Of a DNA stretch of 64,000 nt, positions 25,410 through 33,576 are shown piece after piece (the first letter of the stretch is position 1; every line of letters begins with the position of its first letter). The DNA comes from Sulfurimonas sp. hsl 1-7. Lineage in GTDB: Bacteria; Campylobacterota; Campylobacteria; Campylobacterales; Sulfurimonadaceae. Where the stretch lies: contig NZ_JAUIRR010000006.1 of NCBI RefSeq assembly GCF_030577135.1, positions 24,216-88,215 of the forward strand, written 5' to 3'. The translations under genes were made by a program, and so were the position numbers. The notes below the pieces were generated by a model that was not told the origin of the DNA, did not search any database, and saw only the letters and a list, made by a program, of their open reading frames with translations.

Positions 25410-25839
25410 AGCGAAGAAAAAAGATTTAGAGAGTTTAGAGCTGTTGTTAAAAGAGCTTTTTACGCAAGAAAAAGAGTTTGTGTACAAAAAGGGTCTGCAT
25501 AAAAAAGCGTTAAAAAAGATCCTTGAAAATAAAAAGATGGGACGCATTTTTGTCTACAAAATAGAGGACAAAATTGTAGGTATGGTAAGTATCCTTTTTA
25601 GTTACTCAACAGCCCTCGGCGGAAAGGTTGGCATTATTGAAGATATGATCGTAGAATCCGATTACAGAGGTATAGGTGTGGGAAATGCGCTATTGGAACA
25701 CCTTATGTATTATGTAAAAAAGAAAAGGTTAAAAAGGGTAACGCTTTTGAGTGATGCTGACAACAGCATTGCGCATAAACTGTACAAAAAATATGGGATG
25801 AAACACTCTCAGATGGTAGTTTTTAGAAAAGGGGTTTAA
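25399..25839 (+). CDS. GNAT-family N-acetyltransferase
   Basis: 146 residues with a complete GNAT core: VGMVSILFSYSTALGGKVGI strand, the acetyl-CoA loop SDYRGIGVGNALLEHL and the C-terminal NSIAHKLYKKYGMKH. The substrate could be an amino group of a small molecule or a protein lysine; unknown. It is coupled to the ankyrin gene by an 11-nt overlap. Confidence 0.85.
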   Translation: MVYKAKKKDLESLELLLKELFTQEKEFVYKKGLHKKALKKILENKKMGRIFVYKIEDKIVGMVSILFSYSTALGGKVGIIEDMIVESDYRGIGVGNALLEHLMYYVKKKRLKRVTLLSDADNSIAHKLYKKYGMKHSQMVVFRKGV

Positions 25840-25840
25840 A

Positions 25841-26029
25841 ATGGGAAAAGTGGAAGATAAAATCAAAGTAGATTTACTGCAAAATATCTATGCAGATACT
25901 GTTGCTATTTATGAGTTTATAGAGAGTAGATTTGCATTGGCTGAAGAGGAACGTCAAAAAATTATTGAGCGTATCAACAGTATGAATGACGGTTTGGTGC
26001 TTATTTTAAAAGATGTGAAACTCTCGTAA
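25841..26029 (+). CDS. Unknown 62-residue protein
   Basis: A short, charged, helical protein (KIKVDLLQNIYADTVAIYEF, then EEERQKIIERINSMNDG) starting 1 nt after the GNAT stop and ending 9 nt before the MoxR gene. No family recognised. Probably a small partner in the same complex. Confidence 0.6.
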   Translation: MGKVEDKIKVDLLQNIYADTVAIYEFIESRFALAEEERQKIIERINSMNDGLVLILKDVKLS

Positions 26030-26038
26030 GGTGTTAAG

Positions 26039-27046
26039 ATGGTAACACCCGTCATTGGGGTATCTGAGCTGTATAAACAGCTTGAACTGCTCATACAAAC
26101 AGATACGCCTGTATTTATTCACGGAAGTCCGGGAATAGGGAAGTCGTACATCGTCAATGAACTCGCCCAAAAGAATGATCTCGGTATTCGCGACATTCGG
26201 CTTTCACAACTAGATGCGGTCGATCTCAGAGGTATCCCATCAATTCAAAATGAACAGACAAAATGGATGCCGCCTGTTTTTTTACCCGATGATGAGAACT
26301 CGGAGGGGATTTTGTTTTTAGATGAGTTAAACTCGGCACCCCTTTCAGTTCAAGCTGCGATCTATCAGCTCGTACTCGATCGTAAAATTGGGGAGTATGT
26401 CTTGCCAAAAGGGTGGAGGATCATCTGTGCGGGGAACAAGATAGACGATAAAGGGATCGTTTTTAAACTTCCGTCCCCTTTGATCAACAGAATGGTACAC
26501 ATTGTTTTAGAAGCGAAATATGATGAGTTTAAAACATGGGGGATTAAAAATAAGATCCATCCATACATCATCGGTTTTTTAGGGTTTCGTCCTGATCTTT
26601 TAAGTACACAGATCCCTAGTGCTACAGAAGCAAACCCCGCCTTTGCAACACCTCGTGCCTGGAGTATGCTCTCAAACATTTTGTACGCGGTAAAAGATCT
26701 CAGCACGATCAGCTCGATCATTCACGGCACGGTGGGTTACGGTGCGGGGATAGAGTTTATCTCTTTTGTGAAAGTGTATAAAACTCTGCCAAATATAGAT
26801 GCAATTTTAGCAGGAGAGAGCGAAGATGTTCCAATTGAACCAAGCGCACTTTATGCCTTGTGTGCGGCATTGATCGAAAAGTATCAAATGAGTGAGCATG
26901 CAGAGCATATCTTCACTTACGCAAAACAACTCCCTGTTGAGTTTAACGTGATGCTGATCAAAGACCTTATAGTCAAAGATGAGTCCATAGCAGAACTAGA
27001 GAGCTTTGAAGAGTGGCTTGAGAAGTATGAAAACTTCATCATATGA
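26039..27046 (+). CDS. MoxR-family AAA+ ATPase, copy 1
   Basis: 335 residues; a MoxR/CbbQ/NorQ-type AAA+ chaperone that usually works with a VWA-domain partner to remodel or activate metalloenzymes. Walker A HGSPGIGKS (about 25-33), Walker B ILFLDELNSAP, then an ICAGN sensor segment. AAGG lies 7 nt before the ATG. It overlaps its VWA partner by 20 nt. A paralogue with the same organisation lies at 32.6 kb. Position in the operon divergent from nif ferredoxins suggests a nitrogenase-related client (inference). Confidence 0.88.
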   Translation: MVTPVIGVSELYKQLELLIQTDTPVFIHGSPGIGKSYIVNELAQKNDLGIRDIRLSQLDAVDLRGIPSIQNEQTKWMPPVFLPDDENSEGILFLDELNSAPLSVQAAIYQLVLDRKIGEYVLPKGWRIICAGNKIDDKGIVFKLPSPLINRMVHIVLEAKYDEFKTWGIKNKIHPYIIGFLGFRPDLLSTQIPSATEANPAFATPRAWSMLSNILYAVKDLSTISSIIHGTVGYGAGIEFISFVKVYKTLPNIDAILAGESEDVPIEPSALYALCAALIEKYQMSEHAEHIFTYAKQLPVEFNVMLIKDLIVKDESIAELESFEEWLEKYENFII

Positions 27047-28247
27047 GGAGCTTTTTCAAAAAGTTCGCATCCACTTTCTTTTTCATCATCCCTTTTTATC
27101 TGTTCTAGCACTCTCAATCCCTACCGTCTTTACCACCAATGTAAAAAGTGCCTTTGAAACAAACGGCACTACTTTGGAAGTTGATCTTGAAAAACTGGAG
27201 AGATACAGTGAAGATGAACTGACATATTTGTACGCCCATACACTTTTGCATATAGTACTCAAACACCCCTACAGACAAAAAACAAGAGAGTTAAAACTGT
27301 GGAACCAAAGCTGTGACATTGTTGTAAACAATACCCTTGCAACTTTTAATGATGTGGGAAAAATGCCCGAAGATGAGCTCTTTGATGAAACGCTTAAAGA
27401 CAAATGTGTCGAAGAGGTGTATGAGATCCTCTACAAAGAACAAGAGGAAGAAAATGAAGGCTCAAGCGAAGAGAAAGAGGACAATGAAGCAAAAATAACT
27501 CCGGATGAAAAAGGAAAACTCAAAGCGCACATCTACGATGAAAGCAAGCAAGATATTCAAGAGGTGGCGGATGAAAAAACCTCAAGCGGCGAGCAGGAAA
27601 AACTAAACGGCATCATTATCCAAGCCCTCTCGATAGCACAAAAAAATACGACACAGTACAGCGGAATGCTTGTTGAAATCGACACGCTCATAAAACCCGA
27701 GATCAGCTTTTACGATGTGTTAAAAGAGTACTTGGTTACTTCAACTTTTGAGAAAGAATCAACATTTTCAAAACCAAATAAACGCTTTGCACATTTGGGA
27801 CTCTACCTCCCCGGAACTAAAAAACAGCAAGAGCAACTTGAAGTAACCGTAGCACTAGACAGCTCTTCAAGTGTGACGATGGAGGAGTATAAAAAATTTT
27901 TAGGGATAATCGCTGAGGTATGCGAGGGGTTTTACGAATTCAAAGTGCAGATACTCCCTTTTGACATCAATGTGAAAGAGGAACTGATTGTCAGCTTTGA
28001 TAGTTTTTCATCACTAGAGAGTGTTGATTGGCATATCCCTAAAAGTGACGGCGGGACAAATTTCGATGCGGTTTTGCGTTACCTCAAAACAACGGAGATT
28101 CGCTCAAACGATCTGCTCTTAGTTCTCAGCGACGGAGAGTTTGAGATCAGCGAAGCTTTGGTCTCTCAAACACTCTTTATCATCAACGAAAAAAAGAATC
28201 TTCGGAAGTTTGAGCAGTACGGGAGGGTGATAGAGTTTTCGGTATAA
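27027..28247 (+). CDS. VWA-domain partner of MoxR (DUF2201-like), copy 1
   Basis: 406 residues from ATG 27027. The N-terminal half has the metallopeptidase-like AHTLLHIVLKHPYRQ segment typical of DUF2201 proteins. An acidic linker follows (about 140-190). The C-terminal VWA domain carries an intact MIDAS: DSSSS, GGTNFDA and LSDGE. Such proteins pair with MoxR ATPases, as CbbO and NorD do, to insert or activate cofactors. A standalone protein, no membrane span. It ends the operon. Confidence 0.82.
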   Translation: MKTSSYEELFQKVRIHFLFHHPFLSVLALSIPTVFTTNVKSAFETNGTTLEVDLEKLERYSEDELTYLYAHTLLHIVLKHPYRQKTRELKLWNQSCDIVVNNTLATFNDVGKMPEDELFDETLKDKCVEEVYEILYKEQEEENEGSSEEKEDNEAKITPDEKGKLKAHIYDESKQDIQEVADEKTSSGEQEKLNGIIIQALSIAQKNTTQYSGMLVEIDTLIKPEISFYDVLKEYLVTSTFEKESTFSKPNKRFAHLGLYLPGTKKQQEQLEVTVALDSSSSVTMEEYKKFLGIIAEVCEGFYEFKVQILPFDINVKEELIVSFDSFSSLESVDWHIPKSDGGTNFDAVLRYLKTTEIRSNDLLLVLSDGEFEISEALVSQTLFIINEKKNLRKFEQYGRVIEFSV

Positions 28248-28255
28248 GCAGGGTT

Positions 28256-28327
28256 AAAAAATAGTGCTGTTCCTTGTAAAAAATAGTGATATAATATGAT
28301 TAATTCAAATAAATAATTTTTAATCAT
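28256..28327 (+). promoter_or_regulatory. Promoter region with direct repeats ahead of the HD-GYP gene
   Basis: Two identical 11-bp direct repeats AAAAAATAGTG (28256-28266 and 28278-28288) are spaced 22 bp, two helical turns, and end just before TATAAT at 28290-28295. Downstream, ATGATTAA (28296-28303) and TTAATCAT (28320-28327) form an inverted repeat in the leader. An activator binding the repeats is plausible. Confidence 0.45.
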
Positions 28328-28361
28328 TTAGATATTATCATATGTTTAGTCTGGGGGCAGG

Positions 28362-31300
28362 ATGGAAGTTACAAATGCACAACAAGTTGAACATGCATTG
28401 CATGAATGGGTAAGTGCCTTAGATGTTTTGGATGATGCTATTTTCATTCATGACCAAGAGTATCGTATACTTCGCTGTAATCGTGCGTATCAGCGTCTTG
28501 CTGCGCTTTCTTTTGAGGAGATTATTTCTCAGCCCTATTTTAAAATTTTCCCAAAATTAGATGCCCCTCTAAGAAGTTGTTCTAAAAGCATAAATAATAG
28601 TGTTAGCGATGAGCATGAAGAGGATATTTTGGTCGAGGGTAGCCTATACCGTTCCCGCTCTCACACGATATTTGATAAAACAAGTAACTATTGTTATTCG
28701 ATCCATGTCCTACAAGATATTACCAAAGAGCAAGCAGATGAAGAGAAGTTAAAACAAAACGAAAAGTTTATTAAGGCCGTACTCAACAATCTTCCCATAG
28801 GTATTGCCGTCAATACTGTCTCCCCTGAAGTAAAATTCAATTATATGAACGACAACTTTCCAAAACTTTACCGCACGACACGTGATGCATTAAGTAATCC
28901 GGATGATTTTTGGAAGGCCGCATATGAAGATACAGATTTCCGAGAAAAAATCAAAAAAGAGGTGACCACGGATTGTGAAAGCGGTGAGCCATCTCGTATG
29001 CGCTGGAAAGATATTCCGATCACTCGTAAAGGGGAAAAGACAACTTATATATCGGCACAAAATATTCCGCTACCAGATATGAACTCAACTATTTCAATGG
29101 TATGGGATGTAACAGAGCGTAAGGAGATCGAGGATCTGTTACGCAGTGAAAAACGTTTTTCCGACAAGCTGATTGAAAGTATTCCGGATGTTCTCTTCTT
29201 GCTTGACAGTGAAGGGAAACTTGAACGTTGGAATGAAAAAATGGAAACTCTTTTCGGTATGACACCTGAAGAGTTAAAACATCGTGATGCTCTTTTATTT
29301 ATATATGAAGAGGATCGCTTTGAGATCGCAGAAAAAATTGAAGAAACTCTCACAGTTGGGCATAGCATCGTAGAAACAAGACTCATAACCAAAGATGGAA
29401 TCCGTTACTATAAATTTACGAGTAAACGGATCACAACGCCTAAGGGCACAGGGATTATCGGCATCGGGTTTGATATGACCAAACGCAAGAAGATGGAACT
29501 GCAGTTACAAAGGGAGAGAGACTTTTCAAACAAGCTTATCGACACCGCTCCCGTAATTGTCTTATTGCTTGATCAAACAGGTCACATAGTCAAATACAAT
29601 CGCTACACGGAGGAGCTCAGCGGTTACCCTCTTGAAGAGGTTCAGGGCAAGGAGTGGTTTTCACTGTTTTTACCCGAAGCGACCCGTGAAAAGACCAAAG
29701 AGGTTTTTCTAGAAGCTATTAATGATCTTGATAGCCAAGGAAATATTGACACCATGCTGACACGCTCAGGCGATGAGCTTCACATAGAGTGGTATAGTAA
29801 AACAGTTAAAGATGCCGAGGGAAAAACAGAAGGGCTGCTTGCTATCGGTATGGATGTGACCGAACAGCAAAAAGTTCAGGAACGTCTGGAGTTGTTTCAT
29901 ACTCTTTTTGAGCACTCGAAAGACTCTGTTGAGATTATCGAGCCGGGTACGCTCAAACTGCTTGATGTGAATGAAACGAATTGCCGTGAACTTGGTTACA
30001 GTCGTGAGGAACTTCTTAAACTGAGTATTTATGATATAGACCCTACAGTGACACCAGAGCTTAGTAAGTCTATTGAAGAGAAGATACAAAAGGAAGGAAG
30101 TCTGAGTTTTGAAAGTGTTCATAAGCGCCGTGATGGAAGCACGTTTCCAGTGGAAATTTCGCTATCGCTTAATAACAACTTTGAACACCCTTATTTATTG
30201 TCAATTGCTCGTAATATCACCGAACGCAAGGAAGCGGAGGAGCATCTTAAAGAGAGTGAAGAAAAATTCCGTACAATGACTGCTTCCGCACAAGATGCGA
30301 TCTTGATGATAGATGCAAAAGGAAATATCTCCTACTGGAATGAAGCAGCGGAAAGAGTCCTTGGTTATTCGGCTGATGAAGTTATGGGGACTAACCTTCA
30401 TAATTTGATCACTCCAGAACGTTTTATGGATGCTCATCTCAAAGGGTTTAAAGAGTTTCAGCGTACGGGTCAGGGTGCTGCTGTTGGAAAGACTGTTGAA
30501 CTTGCAGCTATAAAAAAAGACGGTACGGAGTTTCCTATTGAACTCTCTTTGTCCTCAATACTTCATAAAGATGGATGGGGTGCTATAGGGATCATGCGTG
30601 ACATAAGTGAGCGTAAAGCATCTGAAGCTGCACTAAACAGCGCAAATCGAGCGCTTAAAACCCTTTCTGCCGGGAACTTGGCACTTGTACATGCAACCAG
30701 CGAAGATGAGTTGCTTAAAGAGGTAACGAGAGTGATCGTTGAAAGGGGCGGTTATAGCCTTGCCGTCGTCGATTATGCAGACGATGGTCCGGATAAACAT
30801 CTCACTCCTGTCGCTTGGCATGGTTTTAGCGGGGAAGAGTATTGGTTAAGTAACTTATGTTGGAAGGATACGGGAAAAGGTATTCTCCCTGCCGGAGCAG
30901 CTGTTCGTGAAGGAGTGACACAGATCTACAGAGATATCTCAGATCCTCTTACTTGTCCTAACTGGCGGGATGCTGCAATGGAACGCGGATATGTTTCACA
31001 CATCTCTCTGCCGCTTTTTGATGGAAAAAAGCCTTTTGGAGCACTTAGTATCTACTCATCTCAAGAGGAGTCTTTTGACGAAGAAGAGATCCATTTACTT
31101 GAAGAGTTGGCAAATGATCTGGCTTACGGTATTGGAAATCAGCGTACGCGTGCTGCTAGTGAAAAGCATGAAGAACTTTTACGAGAAGGCTTGGAGCAAA
31201 CAATTTTGGCGATTTCGGCGACGGTAGAATCGCGCGACCCATATACTGCGGGTCATCAAAAACGTGTTGCTGAACTGGCAACGGCTATTGCTGAGGAGAT

Positions 31301-31781
31301 GGGGCTTGGTCAAGATGAGATAGAGGGGATTAGGTTTGCGGCTATCATTCACGATCTTGGTAAGATCCACATCCCTGCGGAGATTCTTGCTAAACCGGGA
31401 CGTTTGAGTGAAATTGAATTTATGTTGATTCAGACACATCCGCAGGCCGGTTATGACATCATCAAGGATGTTCGTTTCCCTTGGCCAATTGCACAGTATG
31501 TTCTTCAACATCATGAACATATGGATGGCTCTGGATATCCTCAGGGGCTTAAAGGTGATGAGATCTTGTTAGGTGCAAAGATAATTTCCGTCGCAGACGT
31601 GATCGAAGCTATATCTTCACACCGTCCTTACCGCTCGGCATTGGGAATACAAATAGCTCTTGATGAGGTTGTAAAAGGTAGGGGGACACACTATGACACT
31701 GCAGTGGTAGATGCTTGCATAAAACTTTTTAATAAAAAGAAATTTACATTTAACACTAAGTCAAGTATGCACTCTTCTTGA
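28362..31781 (+). CDS. Multi-PAS, GAF, HD-GYP signalling protein
   Basis: 1139 residues without membrane segments. Six PAS domains run from about 15 to 755 (several with the GYSREELL/GYSADEVMG signature), then a GAF domain (about 765-935) and a C-terminal HD-GYP phosphodiesterase (about 945-1120). The HD-GYP site is intact: HDLGKIHIP near 996 and HHEHMDGSGYP near 1049, so c-di-GMP hydrolysis is expected. It is a single gene in its own unit, preceded by a direct-repeat promoter. The signal is unknown; with the GGDEF sensor at 21.1 kb it gives the window opposing c-di-GMP activities. Confidence 0.92.
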   Translation: MEVTNAQQVEHALHEWVSALDVLDDAIFIHDQEYRILRCNRAYQRLAALSFEEIISQPYFKIFPKLDAPLRSCSKSINNSVSDEHEEDILVEGSLYRSRSHTIFDKTSNYCYSIHVLQDITKEQADEEKLKQNEKFIKAVLNNLPIGIAVNTVSPEVKFNYMNDNFPKLYRTTRDALSNPDDFWKAAYEDTDFREKIKKEVTTDCESGEPSRMRWKDIPITRKGEKTTYISAQNIPLPDMNSTISMVWDVTERKEIEDLLRSEKRFSDKLIESIPDVLFLLDSEGKLERWNEKMETLFGMTPEELKHRDALLFIYEEDRFEIAEKIEETLTVGHSIVETRLITKDGIRYYKFTSKRITTPKGTGIIGIGFDMTKRKKMELQLQRERDFSNKLIDTAPVIVLLLDQTGHIVKYNRYTEELSGYPLEEVQGKEWFSLFLPEATREKTKEVFLEAINDLDSQGNIDTMLTRSGDELHIEWYSKTVKDAEGKTEGLLAIGMDVTEQQKVQERLELFHTLFEHSKDSVEIIEPGTLKLLDVNETNCRELGYSREELLKLSIYDIDPTVTPELSKSIEEKIQKEGSLSFESVHKRRDGSTFPVEISLSLNNNFEHPYLLSIARNITERKEAEEHLKESEEKFRTMTASAQDAILMIDAKGNISYWNEAAERVLGYSADEVMGTNLHNLITPERFMDAHLKGFKEFQRTGQGAAVGKTVELAAIKKDGTEFPIELSLSSILHKDGWGAIGIMRDISERKASEAALNSANRALKTLSAGNLALVHATSEDELLKEVTRVIVERGGYSLAVVDYADDGPDKHLTPVAWHGFSGEEYWLSNLCWKDTGKGILPAGAAVREGVTQIYRDISDPLTCPNWRDAAMERGYVSHISLPLFDGKKPFGALSIYSSQEESFDEEEIHLLEELANDLAYGIGNQRTRAASEKHEELLREGLEQTILAISATVESRDPYTAGHQKRVAELATAIAEEMGLGQDEIEGIRFAAIIHDLGKIHIPAEILAKPGRLSEIEFMLIQTHPQAGYDIIKDVRFPWPIAQYVLQHHEHMDGSGYPQGLKGDEILLGAKIISVADVIEAISSHRPYRSALGIQIALDEVVKGRGTHYDTAVVDACIKLFNKKKFTFNTKSSMHSS

Positions 31782-31792
31782 TTAGAAGAGTA
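31772..31792 (+). terminator. Hairpin at the HD-GYP stop codon
   Basis: ACTCTTCT (31772-31779) and AGAAGAGT (31785-31792) form a perfect 8-bp stem with the TGA stop in the 5-nt loop. No T-run follows immediately, so termination efficiency is doubtful. Confidence 0.4.
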
Positions 31793-31832
31793 TGGTAGAG
31801 ATATTGAATTTTTATGAGTTGTCTTTTAAGTA

Positions 31833-32420
31833 TTAGGAGGCATGATTTTCTTTACTATTTTCAGATTCTTCATAATCTGGTGGAAGGAGAGTCCATGTTT
31901 CATGAGTGCTTTTACGAGTTTCTTTGATTGCTCCATCTAAGCGGAAGCACATTACACCAACTACTGCTCTAAATTGTGAAGCAGGAGAATGATCGTCATC
32001 AAAGTATTTTTCTATCATGTATATTAGGGCCCAGTTTTCTGAAAATGGTGCAACTAATTCTTTAATTCGATCCCTATGAGATCCGGCATTTAATGAAGCA
32101 CTAGAGATTTCATGTGCAAAACTATTTCTAATTCGTCTTATTAAATGTAATGCTCTCGCAAAATCTGCTTCTATAAGTCCTAAACGATATGATATATTTA
32201 TTCGTGAGCTAAATGTTGCAAGTGGACTATCACCATCAAGTAATTCATCTTTTCCAGATGTACAGGGAAGTAGAAATCTTTCTAGTATCTGATATAACAA
32301 AAGGTCTAATTGAGAGGCACCTAAAATAACTGCTGCCCTATCACTTTCTGTTTTAAATTCATTAGCAAATTTTTCAAATTCTTCTGAGGTCATTCCATGA
32401 TTGATTTTTTTCTTTGCCAT
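31833..32420 (-). CDS. MltR (mannitol repressor)-like family protein
   Basis: 195 residues. The core pattern RAAVILGASQLDLLLYQILE, LLDGDSPLATFSSRI and LHLIRRIRNSFAHE is that of the MltR/DUF4145-like family, in which the RNxFAH motif is highly conserved. MltR is a helical protein that represses mannitol uptake genes in enterobacteria, but no mannitol genes are near and most relatives have unknown roles. It is the only minus-strand gene between two plus-strand units, has A/T-rich flanks and more A/T-rich codons than its neighbours, and may be acquired. Confidence 0.65.
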   Translation of the reverse strand: MAKKKINHGMTSEEFEKFANEFKTESDRAAVILGASQLDLLLYQILERFLLPCTSGKDELLDGDSPLATFSSRINISYRLGLIEADFARALHLIRRIRNSFAHEISSASLNAGSHRDRIKELVAPFSENWALIYMIEKYFDDDHSPASQFRAVVGVMCFRLDGAIKETRKSTHETWTLLPPDYEESENSKENHAS

Positions 32421-32527
32421 AAATATTACTCCTACCTATTTATCTAACAAATATTATATACAATTTGTTCATATATATTCAAATAAATAAACATAAAAAA
32501 AGTTAGTTGGAACAATAAAATACACCT

Positions 32528-32545
32528 TCGGCACAAAACTTGTAC
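32528..32545 (+). promoter_or_regulatory. Candidate sigma-54 promoter of the second MoxR-VWA operon
   Basis: GG at 32530-32531, ten bases, then GT at 32542-32543 (CGGCACAAAACTTGTAC). The GGCAC of the -24 box is the classical RpoN form, and the -12 differs from TTGC by one base. The predicted start is about 17 nt before the MoxR ATG, which has AAGGAG at 32560. Confidence 0.55.
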
Positions 32546-32571
32546 ATATCTCTTTATTAAAGGAGTGATGT

Positions 32572-33576
32572 ATGAATCCACAAAGTGCCAAAAGAGCTAT
32601 TGCCCATCTTGTTGATCGAAAGGTACCTATGTTTGTATGGGGGCCGCCGGGGATCGGGAAGTCTTCGATCGTAAAACAGATTGCAAATGAAAAAGAGTTG
32701 GAGTACATCGACCTTCGTTTGTCACTGCTCGATCCGACAGATTTACGCGGTATCCCTTTTTTCGATGCGAAAAACGACAAAGCTGTTTGGGCTCCCGCAT
32801 CGTTCTTGCCGACAGATGAAAATTCCTCGGGAATCTTGTTTTTAGATGAGCTAAATACGGCAGCCCCTATGGTTCAGGCTTCTGCATATCAGCTGATCCT
32901 CGATCGTAAAGTTGGGGAGTACTCACTTCCTGATGGTTGGGCGATCGTAGCGGCGGGAAACCGTGAGAGCGATCGCGGTGTTGTGTTTCGTATGGCGGCA
33001 CCACTTGCAAACCGTTTTATACACCTAGATATGGAGTCCAACGTAGAGGACTGGAAAAACTGGGCGCTCTCATCAAACCTAAGAGGTTCCATCATCGCAT
33101 TTATCTCTTACAGACCCGATGCGCTTTTTACGTTCGGGGCAAATGCCGAAGCAAAAGCGTTTGCAACTCCGAGAACTTGGGAATATGTAAATGAGATCTT
33201 AGAAAGTGAGCCGGAAGATGACCTGCTTTTAGCGATGCTTAGCGGTGCGATTGGTGAAGATCTGGCGGCTTCGTTTTTAGGATTTTTATCGGTTGAGAAA
33301 TCTCTGCCCGATATTGAAGCTATCTTATCGGGTGAATCTAGTGAAGTACCCGAGGAAGCTTCAGCTCTGCACATCTTAGCTACGGCACTTACGATGCGCA
33401 TAGATGAAGATACACGCTCAAAAGAGTTAAACAATCTTCTTGCATATACCCTAAATCTCCCTGCCGAGTTTGCGATCATGATCGTTCAAGATCTGCGCGG
33501 TCGTAACATAGAACTCGATTACCTGAGTAACTGGGCGCTGTGGAGTAAAAATTTTACAAAGATACTGCATAAATGA
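32572..33576 (+). CDS. MoxR-family AAA+ ATPase, copy 2
   Basis: 334 residues, colinear with the copy at 26.0 kb. Walker A WGPPGIGKS (about 23-31), Walker B ILFLDELNTAAP, sensor VAAGNRESDRG. About half of the residues appear shared with copy 1, including the LDPTDLRGIP/LDAVDLRGIP segment. Its stop overlaps the start of the VWA partner (ATGA). It has its own sigma-54-like promoter, unlike typical housekeeping MoxR genes. Confidence 0.9.
   Translation: MNPQSAKRAIAHLVDRKVPMFVWGPPGIGKSSIVKQIANEKELEYIDLRLSLLDPTDLRGIPFFDAKNDKAVWAPASFLPTDENSSGILFLDELNTAAPMVQASAYQLILDRKVGEYSLPDGWAIVAAGNRESDRGVVFRMAAPLANRFIHLDMESNVEDWKNWALSSNLRGSIIAFISYRPDALFTFGANAEAKAFATPRTWEYVNEILESEPEDDLLLAMLSGAIGEDLAASFLGFLSVEKSLPDIEAILSGESSEVPEEASALHILATALTMRIDEDTRSKELNNLLAYTLNLPAEFAIMIVQDLRGRNIELDYLSNWALWSKNFTKILHK

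Noticed and set aside
27006..27027. Upstream start at 27006 for the first VWA protein
   Set aside because: It lies deeper inside the MoxR gene and has no ribosome binding site; ATG 27027 with GAGAAG upstream is preferred.
28261..28281. GTTCCTTG on the minus strand upstream of the HD-GYP gene as another sigma-54 site
   Set aside because: GGAACA is present but the -12 position reads TT, and no minus-strand gene starts downstream.
32507..32522. TTGGAACA before the second MoxR operon as a sigma-54 -24 box
   Set aside because: No G follows ten bases after the GG; the element at 32530 has the right spacing.
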